From Chryseobacterium indologenes (GTDB lineage Bacteria > Bacteroidota > Bacteroidia > Flavobacteriales > Weeksellaceae), in NCBI GenBank assembly GCA_016025055.1, contig CP065590.1, forward strand, positions 3,348,001-3,412,000: a stretch of DNA of 64,000 nucleotides. The letters are read 5' to 3'. The notes under the pieces are model-generated. The model was not told where the DNA came from. It was given only the letters and a program-made list of their open reading frames with translations, and searched no databases. This document shows positions 27,982 to 37,218 of the stretch, one piece after another. Positions within the stretch are counted from its first letter, which is position 1; the number at the start of each line of letters is the position of its first letter. The position numbers and the translations under genes were made by a program.

Positions 27982-28977
27982 ATGTTGATGGCTAAAATTT
28001 TTAATAAACAAAATGTTTTTCTCCTGCTCCTCATCGGAATGGTTTTCATGGGATACCTGATCCCTTTTCGTGAATCTTATAATTCTTATTTTAATCTTTC
28101 AGCCTTTATAGATTGGGGAATTGCAGCTATTTTTTTACTGTATGGTCTTAAACTCAACCTTAAAGAAGTAATTAAAGACATTACCAACTGGAAGCTGCAT
28201 TTGCTTATCCAGTCAGGTACATTTATTCTATTTCCTCTGTTGGTGCTGATCTTTTATCCCTTGGTGAAAGGATCCGCATATCAGGAGATCTGGCTTGCCA
28301 TATTTTTTCTGGCTTGCCTGCCTTCTACCGTTTCATCTTCGGTAGTAATGGTATCTATTGCTAAAGGAAATGTAACTTCTGCGATCTTTAATGCCTCCAT
28401 TTCCGGTTTGATTGGTATTGTGATGACTCCGCTTCTCATGAGCTTTTTCTTAACTTCTGAAGCAGGATCGGGAAACCACGGAGACGTGTTGCAGCAACTT
28501 CTGATTAAAGTTTTATTACCCATTATTCTCGGAATCTTATTGAATCCGGTTTTTAAAAAGTGGGTAACAAAATATTCAAATAGTATCGCGGAATTTGACC
28601 GATTGATTATTTTACTCATTGTTTACGAAAGCTTTTCAACGGCATTCATAGAAAATATTTTCAGCTCAGTTCCTCCGGTGACCTTTCTGATTCTCGCATT
28701 CAGTGTCGTTTTCCTGTTCTTTACAGTATACAATATTCTTAAGTTGATTGCCGGTAAGATGGCCTTCAAAAGGGAAGATATCATTACAGTAGCTTTCTGC
28801 GGGTCAAAAAAATCCCTTGTCCACGGAAGTCTTTTCCTGTTGGTTTTAGGTATTCCTGAGGATAAAAAAGTCTTATTTCTGCTTCCTGTCATGGTATATC
28901 ACAGCTTTCAGTTGTTTTACGTAAGCTGGCTGGCAGGCAAAATTGCAGAAAAATCTTCAAAAATTAACCCAAGCTAG
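27982..28977 (+). CDS. SBF-like (bile acid:sodium symporter family) transporter
   Basis: 331 residues with about ten hydrophobic helices and no signal peptide. The characteristic helix-break region ACLPSTVSSSVVMVSIAKGNVTSAIFNASISGLIGIV (around residues 112-150) matches the SBF_like (PF13593) fold, a branch of the bile-acid:Na+ symporter superfamily (yeast Rch1, human SLC10A7). A second conserved block is FCGSKKSLVHGSLF. In these proteins the substrate is usually unknown, and a role in calcium homeostasis was shown only for the eukaryotic ones. An alternative start is the ATG at 27988. It lies after the RiPP terminator and convergent to the next gene, so it is probably independent. Confidence 0.88.
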   Translation: MLMAKIFNKQNVFLLLLIGMVFMGYLIPFRESYNSYFNLSAFIDWGIAAIFLLYGLKLNLKEVIKDITNWKLHLLIQSGTFILFPLLVLIFYPLVKGSAYQEIWLAIFFLACLPSTVSSSVVMVSIAKGNVTSAIFNASISGLIGIVMTPLLMSFFLTSEAGSGNHGDVLQQLLIKVLLPIILGILLNPVFKKWVTKYSNSIAEFDRLIILLIVYESFSTAFIENIFSSVPPVTFLILAFSVVFLFFTVYNILKLIAGKMAFKREDIITVAFCGSKKSLVHGSLFLLVLGIPEDKKVLFLLPVMVYHSFQLFYVSWLAGKIAEKSSKINPS

Positions 28978-29010
28978 CACCAAAGCCTGGGTTGATTATA
29001 TCTTTTACCA

Positions 29011-29972
29011 TTAAGTATATTCCGGAACTTCCGGCTGTTGAGGTTGGCCGCCATCTTTCTTGCTGATCATCTTTTCTCTATACTCTTTTTGATATTGCTT
29101 TACCGTTTTTCCCGTACCGTCATGTCTCCATCCGGGTGAGAAAAAAGATATTTGATTCTTGTGATAAAAGAAATTCCGGGTTGTCTGATATCCTTTCCAA
29201 TCCTTCTCCACTCATAAAATAACATGGTAGCCGGGTCTTTCGATTTTATTTTTGGATATACTCCGTATTTTACTGGAACTTCAGGATCTTCCTTTTCGAA
29301 TGTTCCGAAAATTTTGTCCCAGATAATCAGCCCCATTCCCATATTTCGGTCCAGATATTTGATGTTACAGGCATGATGTACACGATGATGTGATGGCGTT
29401 ACTAAGATATATTCCAGAAAACCCATGCTTTTAATAGATTGGGTATGTACAAAAGTTCCATAGATCTGTATCGCAGAATAAGCGACCAGGATATGCCACG
29501 GATGAAAGCCTATGAATGCCAGCGGAGAGAAGAACAAATACCTGTACAAAGGTTGAAATACCGGGCTCCTGAAGCCTGTACTGATATTGAAATAATCGGA
29601 ATTATGATGAGTAATATGTACCGCCCAGAAAACGCGGGAGTGATGGTCCACATAATGATGAACATAATAGGCAAAATCCTGGGCAAGGAATACCGCAATC
29701 CAATACCAGATTCCTTCCTGCCAGTCGAAAATACGGTGGTGATAAAAAAACATCATGACAAACAGAGAAAATCCCTTCATGATAATATCTAATCCATAAT
29801 TGAGCAATGCAAAAAGAACATTGGTCGCCACATCTTTTGTTTCATAGATTTTCTCCTTATTAAAATGACTGTAAGCCATCTCCATAAAAATAATAGCAGC
29901 AAACACCGGAATCGTCCATGTATAGACAACATCCGGCCCTTCGACCTCGAACATAGTACTTAGGTTAAACAT
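29011..29972 (-). CDS. Sterol desaturase/fatty-acid hydroxylase family membrane protein (frameshifted)
   Basis: Repaired length is about 320 residues. The frame from 29972 ends at 29100 after ...YLFSHPDGDMTV. Adding one T to the T6 run (plus-strand A6 at 29141-29146) gives YLFFSPGWRHDGTGKTVKQYQKEYREKM and continues to TAA at 29011, the normal PGW-xHDG ending of this family. Four or five membrane helices. Diiron His boxes HHYVDHH, VHITHH and HHRVHH are present. The family hydroxylates or desaturates lipid chains (sterol desaturase, alkylglycerol monooxygenase and carotenoid hydroxylase relatives); the substrate is not determinable. Divergent from the amylase gene by a long intergenic region. 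Confidence 0.88.
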
Positions 29973-30327
29973 TTTTTTCTGTAAATCTAAAAATAAAACT
30001 GATTTGAAATTATTATTTTTAGATTAAATATTGCTTTCCGTTACTATTTTTAGTTAAAAAAATAAAATTTAAGTAATTTTATTTTTCATAAGGGTCATAT
30101 TTTTAAAGATGTAAGCAATCGGTAAGGTGCAGAAGAGATCTATAATTCCCCTGGTACCAATTTTAGTGCTGATCTTTGATTTTTTTTTGTAATTTGCTGG
30201 TAAGTTGTTCATAATTAAATTGTTGTATGTTTGATGGTAACTTGTTGGTTTTCAGAATAATGAACGGTTTTTCAAATGCAGTAAATGAACTCATGACGAC
30301 CTGTTAAATGGAAAACTAAGAATATTT
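29973..30327. other. Intergenic region between divergent genes
   Basis: No gene seen in 355 bases. A TATGTTTG -7 box lies at 30226-30233, with TTG 18 bases upstream, pointing towards the amylase gene at 30328 with a leader of about 90 bases. The rest is AT-rich, with no terminator or strong repeat. Confidence 0.45.
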
Positions 30328-32190
30328 ATGAAAAAAATACCCCTGATTTTCGCACTCTCAGCAGCCTCAATCGCTTTTTCTCAGTCAAAAATCATAGAAA
30401 AAGTTGAGCCGGCCTTCTGGTGGAAAGATATGAAAAATCCTGAACTTCAGATTTTGGTCTACGGCAAAGATGTTGCCCATAATGACATTGTGCTTTCCGA
30501 CAATATTCCCGTTAAAGATATTCAGAAAGTAGAAAACCCCAATTATGTCTTCGTTACCGTTAATACCAATGAAATCAACGTTCCCCAATTTACAATCAAC
30601 ATTAAAAAAGGCAAAAAAAATCTGGGAAGCTATCATTATGAATTGAAATCGAGAAACCCGGGTTCCGCAGACCGTGGCTCATTCAGCTCAAAAGATGTGA
30701 TGTATCTTATTATGCCGGACCGTTTTGCCAATGGTGATGAGAAAAATGACTCGAGCCGTGATCTAACCGAAAAAGCAGATCGGACGCTGCCAAACGGCAG
30801 GCATGGTGGAGATTTAAAGGGAATCATCAACAATCTGGATTATATTCAAAACCTTGGGGCTACAGCCGTATGGCTGACTCCGGTTAACGAAGACAACGAA
30901 AAAGTCTATTCTTATCACGGGTATGCACAGACCGATCTATATAAAATAGATGCCCGCTACGGAACCAATGACGACTACAAAAACCTTTCCCGTGAGCTTA
31001 ATAAAAGGAATATGAAGCTGGTAATGGATTATGTGACCAATCACTGGGGTATTTCACACTGGATGATTAGGGATCTTCCTTCAAAGGACTGGATTCACTG
31101 GTTCGCCGATGGTGAAAAAGGTTTTAAACGCTCAAATTACAAAACAACCACTCAATTTGATCCCAACGCTTCTGAAATTGATAAGAAATATGCGTTAAAC
31201 GGCTGGTTTGATACTACAATGCCGGATATTAACCAGAAAAATCCATTGGTGTTAAAATATTTAACCCAAAATGCCATATGGTGGATTGAATACGCAGAAT
31301 TGGGAGGTTTTCGTGTAGATACTTATCCGTACAACGACAAAGAAGCAATGGCCAAATGGGCTAAGGCGATCACTGACGAGTATCCGAAATTTAATATTGT
31401 AGGTGAAACCTGGCTATACACTTCCGGCCAGATCTCTGCATGGCAGAAGGATTCCAAAACAGGAGAGGCTGCAGGATATAATTCGAACCTGCCATCGGTA
31501 ATGGACTTTATGCTGTTTGCAGATATGCCCAAAGCACTACAGGAAAAAGAAAGCTGGAATACAGGCATGATAAAGCTTTACGATTCTTTCACCAGCGATT
31601 TCCTGTATCCTGATATCAATAACCTTCTGATTTTTTTTGAAAACCACGACACCGAAAGATGGAATGAAATCTTTAATGCAGATCCCAAAGCTTATAAAAT
31701 GGGCCTTACCCTCATTTCAACCGTTCGCGGAATTCCCCAGATTTATTACGGGTCAGAAATAGGAATGCGCGGAGATAAAAATAAAGGGGGCGATGCAGAC
31801 ATCCGACGTGATTTTCCTGGAGGATGGAAATCTGATCAGCAAAATGCTTTTAATCCTGCCACACAGACTCCCGAACAAAAAGAATTCTTTGATTTTACCC
31901 AAAAAATACTCAACTGGAGAAAAAATAAAGAAGTGATTCATACCGGAAAAACAAAAAATTACGTTCCTCAGGATGGAGTCTTTACTTACTTCAGATATAA
32001 TGAAAAAGAAAGTGTCATGGTGATGCTCAACAACAATGATAAAGACCAACAAGTGGATCTGAAACGTTTTGAAGAATCATTACAAGGATTCTCTAAAGGA
32101 AAAGAGGTGATGTCGGGAAAAGAATGGCTACTTCAGAATAGTATCGTTATTCCGGCCAGATCATCATTAATTATTGAACTGAAAAAATAA
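30328..32190 (+). CDS. GH13 alpha-amylase / cyclomaltodextrinase-neopullulanase type
   Basis: 620 residues, secreted to the periplasm. Signal peptide MKKIPLIFALSAASIAFSQ. The N-terminal beta domain about 20-120 (VEPAFWWKDMKNPELQILVYG) is typical of cyclomaltodextrinase/neopullulanase enzymes such as SusA. Catalytic barrel: region I VMDYVTNHW, region II GGFRVDTYPY (nucleophile D331), region III VGETWLY (acid/base E360) and region IV FFENHDTER (D441). C-terminal beta domain from about 530. All three carboxylates are present. It degrades alpha-glucans to maltooligosaccharides. It forms a three-gene set with an NTF2-fold protein and a sugar MFS porter, and complements the SusCD-GH97 locus 7 kb upstream. 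Confidence 0.95.
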   Translation: MKKIPLIFALSAASIAFSQSKIIEKVEPAFWWKDMKNPELQILVYGKDVAHNDIVLSDNIPVKDIQKVENPNYVFVTVNTNEINVPQFTINIKKGKKNLGSYHYELKSRNPGSADRGSFSSKDVMYLIMPDRFANGDEKNDSSRDLTEKADRTLPNGRHGGDLKGIINNLDYIQNLGATAVWLTPVNEDNEKVYSYHGYAQTDLYKIDARYGTNDDYKNLSRELNKRNMKLVMDYVTNHWGISHWMIRDLPSKDWIHWFADGEKGFKRSNYKTTTQFDPNASEIDKKYALNGWFDTTMPDINQKNPLVLKYLTQNAIWWIEYAELGGFRVDTYPYNDKEAMAKWAKAITDEYPKFNIVGETWLYTSGQISAWQKDSKTGEAAGYNSNLPSVMDFMLFADMPKALQEKESWNTGMIKLYDSFTSDFLYPDINNLLIFFENHDTERWNEIFNADPKAYKMGLTLISTVRGIPQIYYGSEIGMRGDKNKGGDADIRRDFPGGWKSDQQNAFNPATQTPEQKEFFDFTQKILNWRKNKEVIHTGKTKNYVPQDGVFTYFRYNEKESVMVMLNNNDKDQQVDLKRFEESLQGFSKGKEVMSGKEWLLQNSIVIPARSSLIIELKK

Positions 32191-32202
32191 ATTATAAACT
32201 AT

Positions 32203-32720
32203 ATGAAAAAATCAATAAGTATTTATGCTGTTCTGTTATTTTTAATAGGATCTGCATTGCTTTCCGCACAAGCCAAAAATACATTTGAAAAAGAAAAATC
32301 TGAGATCAGTACCATGCTTGATGCCTTTAATGTGGCTGCAGCCAAAGCAGATTATACAACTTACTTCAACTATTTTGCAGATGAGTCCACATTTATTGGA
32401 ACAGATGCGACCGAAGTTTGGGATAAAAAAGCTTTCATGCTATGGGCAAAACCTCACTTTGATAAAAAAGAACATGGAATTTTACAGCATTGAAGAGAAA
32501 TATATACTTCAGCAAAGACGGAAAAATGGCCTGGTTTGATGAATTATTGGACACGCAGATGAAAATTTGCAGAGGCTCAGGTGTCGTTGAAAAAATCAAT
32601 GGAAACTGGAAGGTAAAACAATATGTACTTTCCATGACCATTCCTAATGATGTGGTGGATAAGGTTGTTGATGAAAAATCGGCCCTTGAAGATCCCTTAA
32701 TTCAGGAATTAAAGAAATAA
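32203..32720 (+). CDS. Periplasmic NTF2-fold (SnoaL/DUF4440-like) protein (frameshifted)
   Basis: About 172 residues after repair. A signal peptide (ends LLSAQA) is followed by an NTF2-fold domain (EKSEISTMLDAFNVAAAKADYTTYFNYFADESTFIGTDATE ... MAWFDELLDTQMKICRGSGVVEKINGNWKVKQYVLSMTIP). As written the frame ends at 32493. One extra A in the A6 run at 32464-32469 gives FDKKRTWNFTALKRNIYFS and joins the second part. It lies 12 bases after the amylase and 2 bases before the MFS gene, so it belongs to the same operon. It is not known as a carbohydrate protein. A role in substrate handling or stress is possible but not shown. Confidence 0.83.
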
Positions 32721-32722
32721 GA

Positions 32723-34126
32723 ATGAATTCTTCCCAAAATTCTATTTCAAAGAAAATAAAACCCAATCTTTCCATGCTTCAGATTATCAATATGAGTATG
32801 GGGTTTTTGGGTATTCAGATGGCTTTCGGGCTACAGAACGGAAATGCAAGCCGTATTTTGGCCAACCTCGGAGCTGATGTTCATCAATTGTCCTGGTTTT
32901 GGTTGGTGGCCCCTGTTACAGGATTGATTGTTCAGCCAATTATCGGGCACATGGGAGATAATACCTGGAGTCCCTTAGGAAGGAGAAAGCCCTATTTTCT
33001 GATAGGAGCTGTTTTGTGTTCAATAGGACTTGTATTACTGCCGAATGCAGTGTCGGTCACTCATATGTTTGCTGCCAATGCTCTTTTACTGGCTGTTATC
33101 TTCCTTGCGATGATGGATGCATCGGTCAATATAGCAATGGAACCTTTCAGGGCGTTGGTAGGAGATATGCTGCCAAAACATCAGGGAACAATAGGATTTT
33201 CCGTGCAGACCATCCTGATCGGAATTGGAGCGGTACTGGGCTCGTACCTGCCGGATTGGCTGACAAAGCTCGGGATTTCGAATGAGGCACCAAAGGGTTT
33301 CGTGGCAGATAATGTTATCTATTCCTTTTATATTGGCGCAGCATTGCTTCTCATAGCCATTTTATATACAATTATTACGACCAGAGAATATTCTCCGCAA
33401 GAGTTTGCTGAATTTGAAAACGGAAAAGAAACAGAAGAAACTCCATCGAAATTTTCAGATATTTTTAAAGATTTTGCCAATATCCCTGCACAGATGAAAA
33501 AGTTGGGGATCGTTCAGTTTTTCTCATGGTTTGCTTTATTTACCATGTGGGTATTCACCACCAGTGCTTTAGCTACCCATCATATGGGGCTTTCTCCCGA
33601 AGATACCCATTCCAGAGCATTCAATGATGCCGGGGATCTCACAGGTAAACTTTTCGGGATGTACAATCTCTGGGCAATTCCTTTTGCTTTTCTGTTAACC
33701 CCGATTGCAAAATGGATCGGAAAAAAACAAACACATGCCCTGGCTTTATTTTGCGGTGGTTTAGGGCTGATCTCTATGTATTTTATCAAAGAGGTAAGTA
33801 ATCTCTGGATTTCAATGGTGGGACTTGGGTTTGCCTGGGCTAGCATTCTGGCAATGCCGTATGCAATGTTGATTGAAGTAATTCCTCAAAAGAAAATGGG
33901 CGTATACATGGGGATATTCAATTTCTTTATTGTCATTCCTCAGATTATCAACGGATTATTCGGAGGGCCTGTCGTTAGCGGGATCTTCGGTAAGCAGGCA
34001 ATGGATTATGTAGTGGTAGGAGGTATCTGTATGTTGATCGGAGCACTGGTAACCATGATTTTTGTGAAATCTGAAAATGAGACGCCGAAGGAAATTGAAG
34101 AAGAAATTCAACAGGTACACTTTTAG
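32723..34126 (+). CDS. MFS sugar porter (maltose/maltodextrin type, GPH/SLC45-like)
   Basis: 467 residues with 12 membrane helices. It carries IGHMGDNTWSPLGRRKPYFLIG, the loop 2-3 motif of glycoside-specific MFS and SLC45-like porters, with a second-half repeat IAKWIGKKQTH. The gene order GH13-NTF2-MFS within the same direction and the neighbouring SusCD-GH97 genes suggest uptake of maltose or maltodextrin across the inner membrane by proton symport. The substrate is inference. Start at 32723 follows the preceding gene by 2 bases. Basic N-terminus and a Glu-rich C-terminal tail. Confidence 0.88.
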   Translation: MNSSQNSISKKIKPNLSMLQIINMSMGFLGIQMAFGLQNGNASRILANLGADVHQLSWFWLVAPVTGLIVQPIIGHMGDNTWSPLGRRKPYFLIGAVLCSIGLVLLPNAVSVTHMFAANALLLAVIFLAMMDASVNIAMEPFRALVGDMLPKHQGTIGFSVQTILIGIGAVLGSYLPDWLTKLGISNEAPKGFVADNVIYSFYIGAALLLIAILYTIITTREYSPQEFAEFENGKETEETPSKFSDIFKDFANIPAQMKKLGIVQFFSWFALFTMWVFTTSALATHHMGLSPEDTHSRAFNDAGDLTGKLFGMYNLWAIPFAFLLTPIAKWIGKKQTHALALFCGGLGLISMYFIKEVSNLWISMVGLGFAWASILAMPYAMLIEVIPQKKMGVYMGIFNFFIVIPQIINGLFGGPVVSGIFGKQAMDYVVVGGICMLIGALVTMIFVKSENETPKEIEEEIQQVHF

Positions 34127-34204
34127 AAGCTGAAAATTAAAAGTGGAGAATTGAAAATTGTGAATGATTGTCGTCAACGAAATTATTTGTCAAAATATCC
34201 ATAG

Positions 34205-34230
34205 AAGCGGGTTTTAGCCCGCTTTTTTTA
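34205..34230 (+). terminator. Terminator of the amylase-MFS operon
   Basis: Stem aagcggg with cccgctt around TTTTAG, followed by ttttt. Same loop pattern as at 14151 and 61150. Confidence 0.88.
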
Positions 34231-34533
34231 TCCGTTTATTAATTGGCTTTAGCCGAAACCTATATGTGTAGTAAGTCAGAGTTCAATGGTTTCCCACAGA
34301 TTTCACAATAACACAGACTTTTATCCTTACTTATATATACAACATCATTCCCTCAATTTATGGAGCAAATAATTACAGTCTGAAATTTTATCGCAGCCAA
34401 ATCATTGTGTCTTATAGAAGATAAATAGCTTTTGGCCTTTGTATATCCAACCTGTCCATCTTTATTCCCTCAACTCTTTTGTCATAAATTTCCTTTCTTA
34501 CCCTACATCAACTTTTTTAGCCTCCACATCGCG

Positions 34534-34541
34534 TACATTTG
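34534..34541 (+). promoter_or_regulatory. -7 box TACATTTG of the pirin gene
   Basis: TACATTTG, 20 bases before the ATG at 34562; the -33 region is T-rich without an exact TTTG. Confidence 0.55.
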
Positions 34542-34561
34542 TACCATAAATAATCACAGAA

Positions 34562-35290
34562 ATGAAAACAGTATATCATAAAGCAGATTCAAGAGGCCAC
34601 GCCAACCACGGATGGTTAAATTCTTATCATACATTCAGTTTTGCCAACTATCAGAACAGAGACAGAACAAACTTTGGAGTATTAAGAGTATTGAACGATG
34701 ATACCGTTTCCCAGGGAATGGGATTCGGAACGCACCCGCACAGAGACATGGAAATTATTTCCATTCCCTTGGAAGGAGATCTGGAACATAAAGACTCTAT
34801 GGGAACTACAGCCGTGATCAGAAAAGGTGAAATTCAGGTAATGAGCGCCGGAACCGGTGTGAAACACAGTGAATACAACAAAAATAAAGACGAAGAAGTG
34901 AAATTCCTGCAAATCTGGGTTTTTCCAAGAGAGCTGGATCTGGAGCCAAGATATGATCAGAAAAGTATCAAAGAAGGTGAAAAGATCAACGGATTCCAGC
35001 AGATTTTATCTCCTAATAAAAATGATGACGGAGTCTGGATTCATCAGGATGCCTGGTTTAATCTGGCCAACTTCAAAAAAGGAAACGGCAAAAATTATAT
35101 GTTGAATAAAAAAGGAAACGGCGTGTATGCATTCGTTTTAAAAGGAAGTGCAAAAGTAGGAGACCGCATTCTGAACGAAAGAGACGGATTGGGGATCTGG
35201 GATACTCAGAGCTTTAATATCGAAGCCGTGGAAGACACGGAAATATTATTGATGGAAGTCCCGATGGAATTACCTTCTTATCTTAAATAA
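34562..35290 (+). CDS. Pirin-family bicupin protein
   Basis: 242 residues, cytoplasmic, bicupin fold of YhhW/pirin type. The metal site is GTHPHRDMEI (H60, H62 and nearby) with GTGVKHSEYN in the second half of the first cupin, and the motif FQQILSPNKNDDGVWIHQDAW in the second. Members have quercetinase activity in vitro, yet the physiological substrate of most is unknown. The N-terminal region SRGHANHGWLNSYHTFSFANY is the family's most conserved part. The FMN reductase gene follows after 93 bases, and a TAAATTTG box at 35296-35303 may serve it separately. Confidence 0.92.
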   Translation: MKTVYHKADSRGHANHGWLNSYHTFSFANYQNRDRTNFGVLRVLNDDTVSQGMGFGTHPHRDMEIISIPLEGDLEHKDSMGTTAVIRKGEIQVMSAGTGVKHSEYNKNKDEEVKFLQIWVFPRELDLEPRYDQKSIKEGEKINGFQQILSPNKNDDGVWIHQDAWFNLANFKKGNGKNYMLNKKGNGVYAFVLKGSAKVGDRILNERDGLGIWDTQSFNIEAVEDTEILLMEVPMELPSYLK

Positions 35291-35383
35291 AAAACTAAAT
35301 TTGTATCCTTAAAAAATAAAAAATTACAGAAGACCGTAAGCAAAACTGACACGGTTTCTTAGAACTAAAAATAAGTACAACAT

Positions 35384-35935
35384 ATGAAAATTTTAGCAAT
35401 AGCAGGAAGTAATTCAGACGTTTCCATGAACAAACAGTTGGTGGCATACGCATCAACATTATTTGAAAATGCAGAAGTAGAAGTAATCGACCTGAATCCT
35501 TTTGAAATGCCGATCTATAAGCATGAAAGAGAATTAGCAGGCGGCGTTCCCCAGGAAGCCCATGATTTTGCTGCAAAAATTGACGGAGCAGATTTATTGC
35601 TGGTCGCTTTAGGAGAGCACAACGGAACATATTCTACAGCATTCAAAAATGTATTCGACTGGGTATCCAGAATTAAAGACAGAACAGTATGGAATGAAGT
35701 ACCAATGCTATTGATGTCTACATCACCAGGAGGAAGAGGTGGAGCAGGAGTTTTAGAAGCAGCTTCCAAGCGTTTCCCTTTCCACGGTGGAAATGTGGTA
35801 GAAACTTTTTCACTTCCTTTCTTCAATGATAACTTTGATAAAGCTTCTCAAAAAATTTCTAATGAAGAGAAAGACAGTGAATTAAAGGAAAAAATAAAGA
35901 AGATTGCAGCCATTGAATCTATCCTTGAAAAATAG
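35384..35935 (+). CDS. NADPH-dependent FMN reductase (flavodoxin-like fold)
   Basis: 183 residues. Flavodoxin-like: ILAIAGSNSDVSMNKQLV is the FMN phosphate loop, LLLVALGEHNGTYSTAFKNVFDWVSR the substrate/flavin region with the typical GTYSxAFKN pattern, and MSTSPGGRGGAGVLEAASKRFPFHGG the third loop. Members include chromate and azo-compound reductases; the specific role is unknown. Its 3' end is overlapped by the promoter of the next short transcription unit (TTTG at 35938). Confidence 0.92.
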   Translation: MKILAIAGSNSDVSMNKQLVAYASTLFENAEVEVIDLNPFEMPIYKHERELAGGVPQEAHDFAAKIDGADLLLVALGEHNGTYSTAFKNVFDWVSRIKDRTVWNEVPMLLMSTSPGGRGGAGVLEAASKRFPFHGGNVVETFSLPFFNDNFDKASQKISNEEKDSELKEKIKKIAAIESILEK

Positions 35936-35937
35936 AA

Positions 35938-35968
35938 TTTGAATATTCATTTAAAATTACTATTTTTG
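35938..35968 (+). promoter_or_regulatory. Promoter of a short transcript upstream of purM
   Basis: TTTG at 35938-35941, 19-base spacer, TATTTTTG at 35961-35968. A terminator lies only about 100 bases downstream, defining a unit of about 125 nt. Confidence 0.8.
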
Positions 35969-35982
35969 CAAAAAGAAAAGAG

Positions 35983-36057
35983 ATGAAAATTCAGACCTCC
36001 TATAAACAATGTTTTTCTCATAAAGGGAAAATTGTGGGCTCTGAAATTCTGAGATAA
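35983..36057 (+). CDS. Small ORF, 24 residues, possible leader peptide
   Basis: ATG at 35983 with a purine-rich stretch (gaaaagag) before it; translates to a 24-residue peptide starting MKIQTSYKQCFSHKGK and ending SEILR, then TAA. It sits between a full promoter and a terminator, so it may be a leader ORF of an attenuator for the purine operon, or the region may act as RNA. I do not recognise it. Evidence for translation is only the start context. Confidence 0.35.
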   Translation: MKIQTSYKQCFSHKGKIVGSEILR

Positions 36058-36064
36058 AATAACG

Positions 36065-36100
36065 GCCGATAATCTGAAAAGATTGTCGGCTTTTTTGTTT
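36065..36100 (+). terminator. Terminator/attenuator before purM
   Basis: 11-bp stem gccgataatct (36065-36075) with agattgtcggc (36080-36090), one G-U, GAAA tetraloop, then TTTTTTG. A strong intrinsic terminator that ends the short transcript from 35968. Confidence 0.88.
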
Positions 36101-36149
36101 TCTAAATTTGAGTATAAAAGTTAATTGAAATATTAAAAGATAGGAAGAC

Positions 36150-36225
36150 ACAAGACATCAGATACAAGATAAGAATCATCTGAAATCTGAGATCTGAGAT
36201 CTGAAATCTAAAAATCTAAGCAGAC
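36150..36225. repeat. Intergenic ATCAGA/TCTGA repeat element
   Basis: Dense copies of ATCTGA and AGATCTGA words (catctgaaatctgagatctgagatctgaaatct) immediately before the purM ATG. Same family as at 8279, 37219 and 40925. Confidence 0.6.
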
Positions 36226-37218
36226 ATGAGCAACACTTACAAATCAGCAGGAGTAGACAAAGAAGAAGGATACAAAACGGTTGACAAGATCAAAAAAGCG
36301 GTCGGAGAAACCCACAATGCAAATGTATTAAACCATTTGGGTAGTTTTGGTGCTTTCTATGAAATCGGAGGATACAAAAATCCCGTTCTTGTTTCAGGAA
36401 CAGATGGAGTAGGAACTAAGTTGAAAGTAGCTTTGGATACCAGGAAATATGATTCTATCGGTATCGATTGCTTCGCCATGTGTGCCAACGATATCCTTTG
36501 TCACGGTGCTAAGCCTTTATTCTTCTTAGATTACTTGGCTTGTGGAAAGCTTGACTCTGAAATTGCTGCAGAAATCGTTCTTGGAATGGTGAATGCTTGT
36601 AAGGACAACAACTGCGCATTAATCGGTGGAGAAACCGCTGAAATGCCAGGGATGTACCAGCCGGGTGATTATGATGTTGCAGGATTCTGTGTAGGAATCG
36701 TAGAAAAAGATCAGATCATCGACGGTTCCAACATTAAACCGGGAAATAAAATTATTGCATTACCAAGCTCAGGATTCCACTCCAATGGATTCTCTTTAGT
36801 AAGAAAAGTATTCCCGAACTTTGAAGAGGAGTTCGAAGGAAAACCTTTATATGAAACACTTCTGGTTCCTACAAGACTATACTATAAAGACATCCACAAA
36901 GTATTGGAAGAAGTAAAAGTAAGCGGTATCGCTCACATTACCGGTGGTGGTCTTTATGAAAACGTTCCGAGGATTATCCCTGAAGGACTTTGTGCTTCAA
37001 TTGACGGGGCCAAAGTAAGAATCCCAAGTGTAATGCTTGAATTGGAAAAAAGAGGTGGAGTAGCACGTGAAGAGATGTTCGGAACATTTAATATGGGGGT
37101 CGGTATGGTGATCGTAGTAGACGCGGAACATGCTGAAAAAGTATTACACCTTTTAGATGATGCTTATGAGATAGGAGAAATCACGGAAGGAGCAGAGAAA
37201 ATCGATTTGAAATTTTAA
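36226..37218 (+). CDS. purM: Phosphoribosylformylglycinamidine cyclo-ligase (AIR synthetase)
   Basis: 330 residues. Cytoplasmic purine enzyme converting FGAM to AIR with ATP. The glycine-rich ATP-binding region VSGTDGVGTKLKVAL (about residues 58-72), CANDILCHGAKPLFFLDYLACG and IGGETAEMPGMYQPGDYDVAGF are family hallmarks. HITGGGLYENVPRIIPE lies in the C-terminal half. Length is normal for a monofunctional enzyme. First of five purine genes in a row (purM-N-H-D, then guaA). The upstream promoter/terminator unit suggests regulation by attenuation (inference). Confidence 0.97.
   Translation: MSNTYKSAGVDKEEGYKTVDKIKKAVGETHNANVLNHLGSFGAFYEIGGYKNPVLVSGTDGVGTKLKVALDTRKYDSIGIDCFAMCANDILCHGAKPLFFLDYLACGKLDSEIAAEIVLGMVNACKDNNCALIGGETAEMPGMYQPGDYDVAGFCVGIVEKDQIIDGSNIKPGNKIIALPSSGFHSNGFSLVRKVFPNFEEEFEGKPLYETLLVPTRLYYKDIHKVLEEVKVSGIAHITGGGLYENVPRIIPEGLCASIDGAKVRIPSVMLELEKRGGVAREEMFGTFNMGVGMVIVVDAEHAEKVLHLLDDAYEIGEITEGAEKIDLKF

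Larger units (their letters stand above)
34127..34561. other. Intergenic region after the sugar operon
   Basis: 435 bases, no credible gene. It contains a terminator (34205-34230) and the interspersed word ttcccacagatttcacaataacacagac (34291-34319), a motif seen scattered in Bacteroidota genomes, plus the short degenerate repeat gagaattgaaaattg (about 34147). The pirin promoter is at 34534. Confidence 0.5.

Noticed and set aside
29439..29792. 117-aa plus-strand ORF
   Set aside because: Antisense shadow of the His-box-rich sterol-desaturase gene.
36150..36225. Purine riboswitch upstream of purM
   Set aside because: The sequence is a repeat of ATCTGA words; no conserved three-way junction loops of a known purine riboswitch were found.
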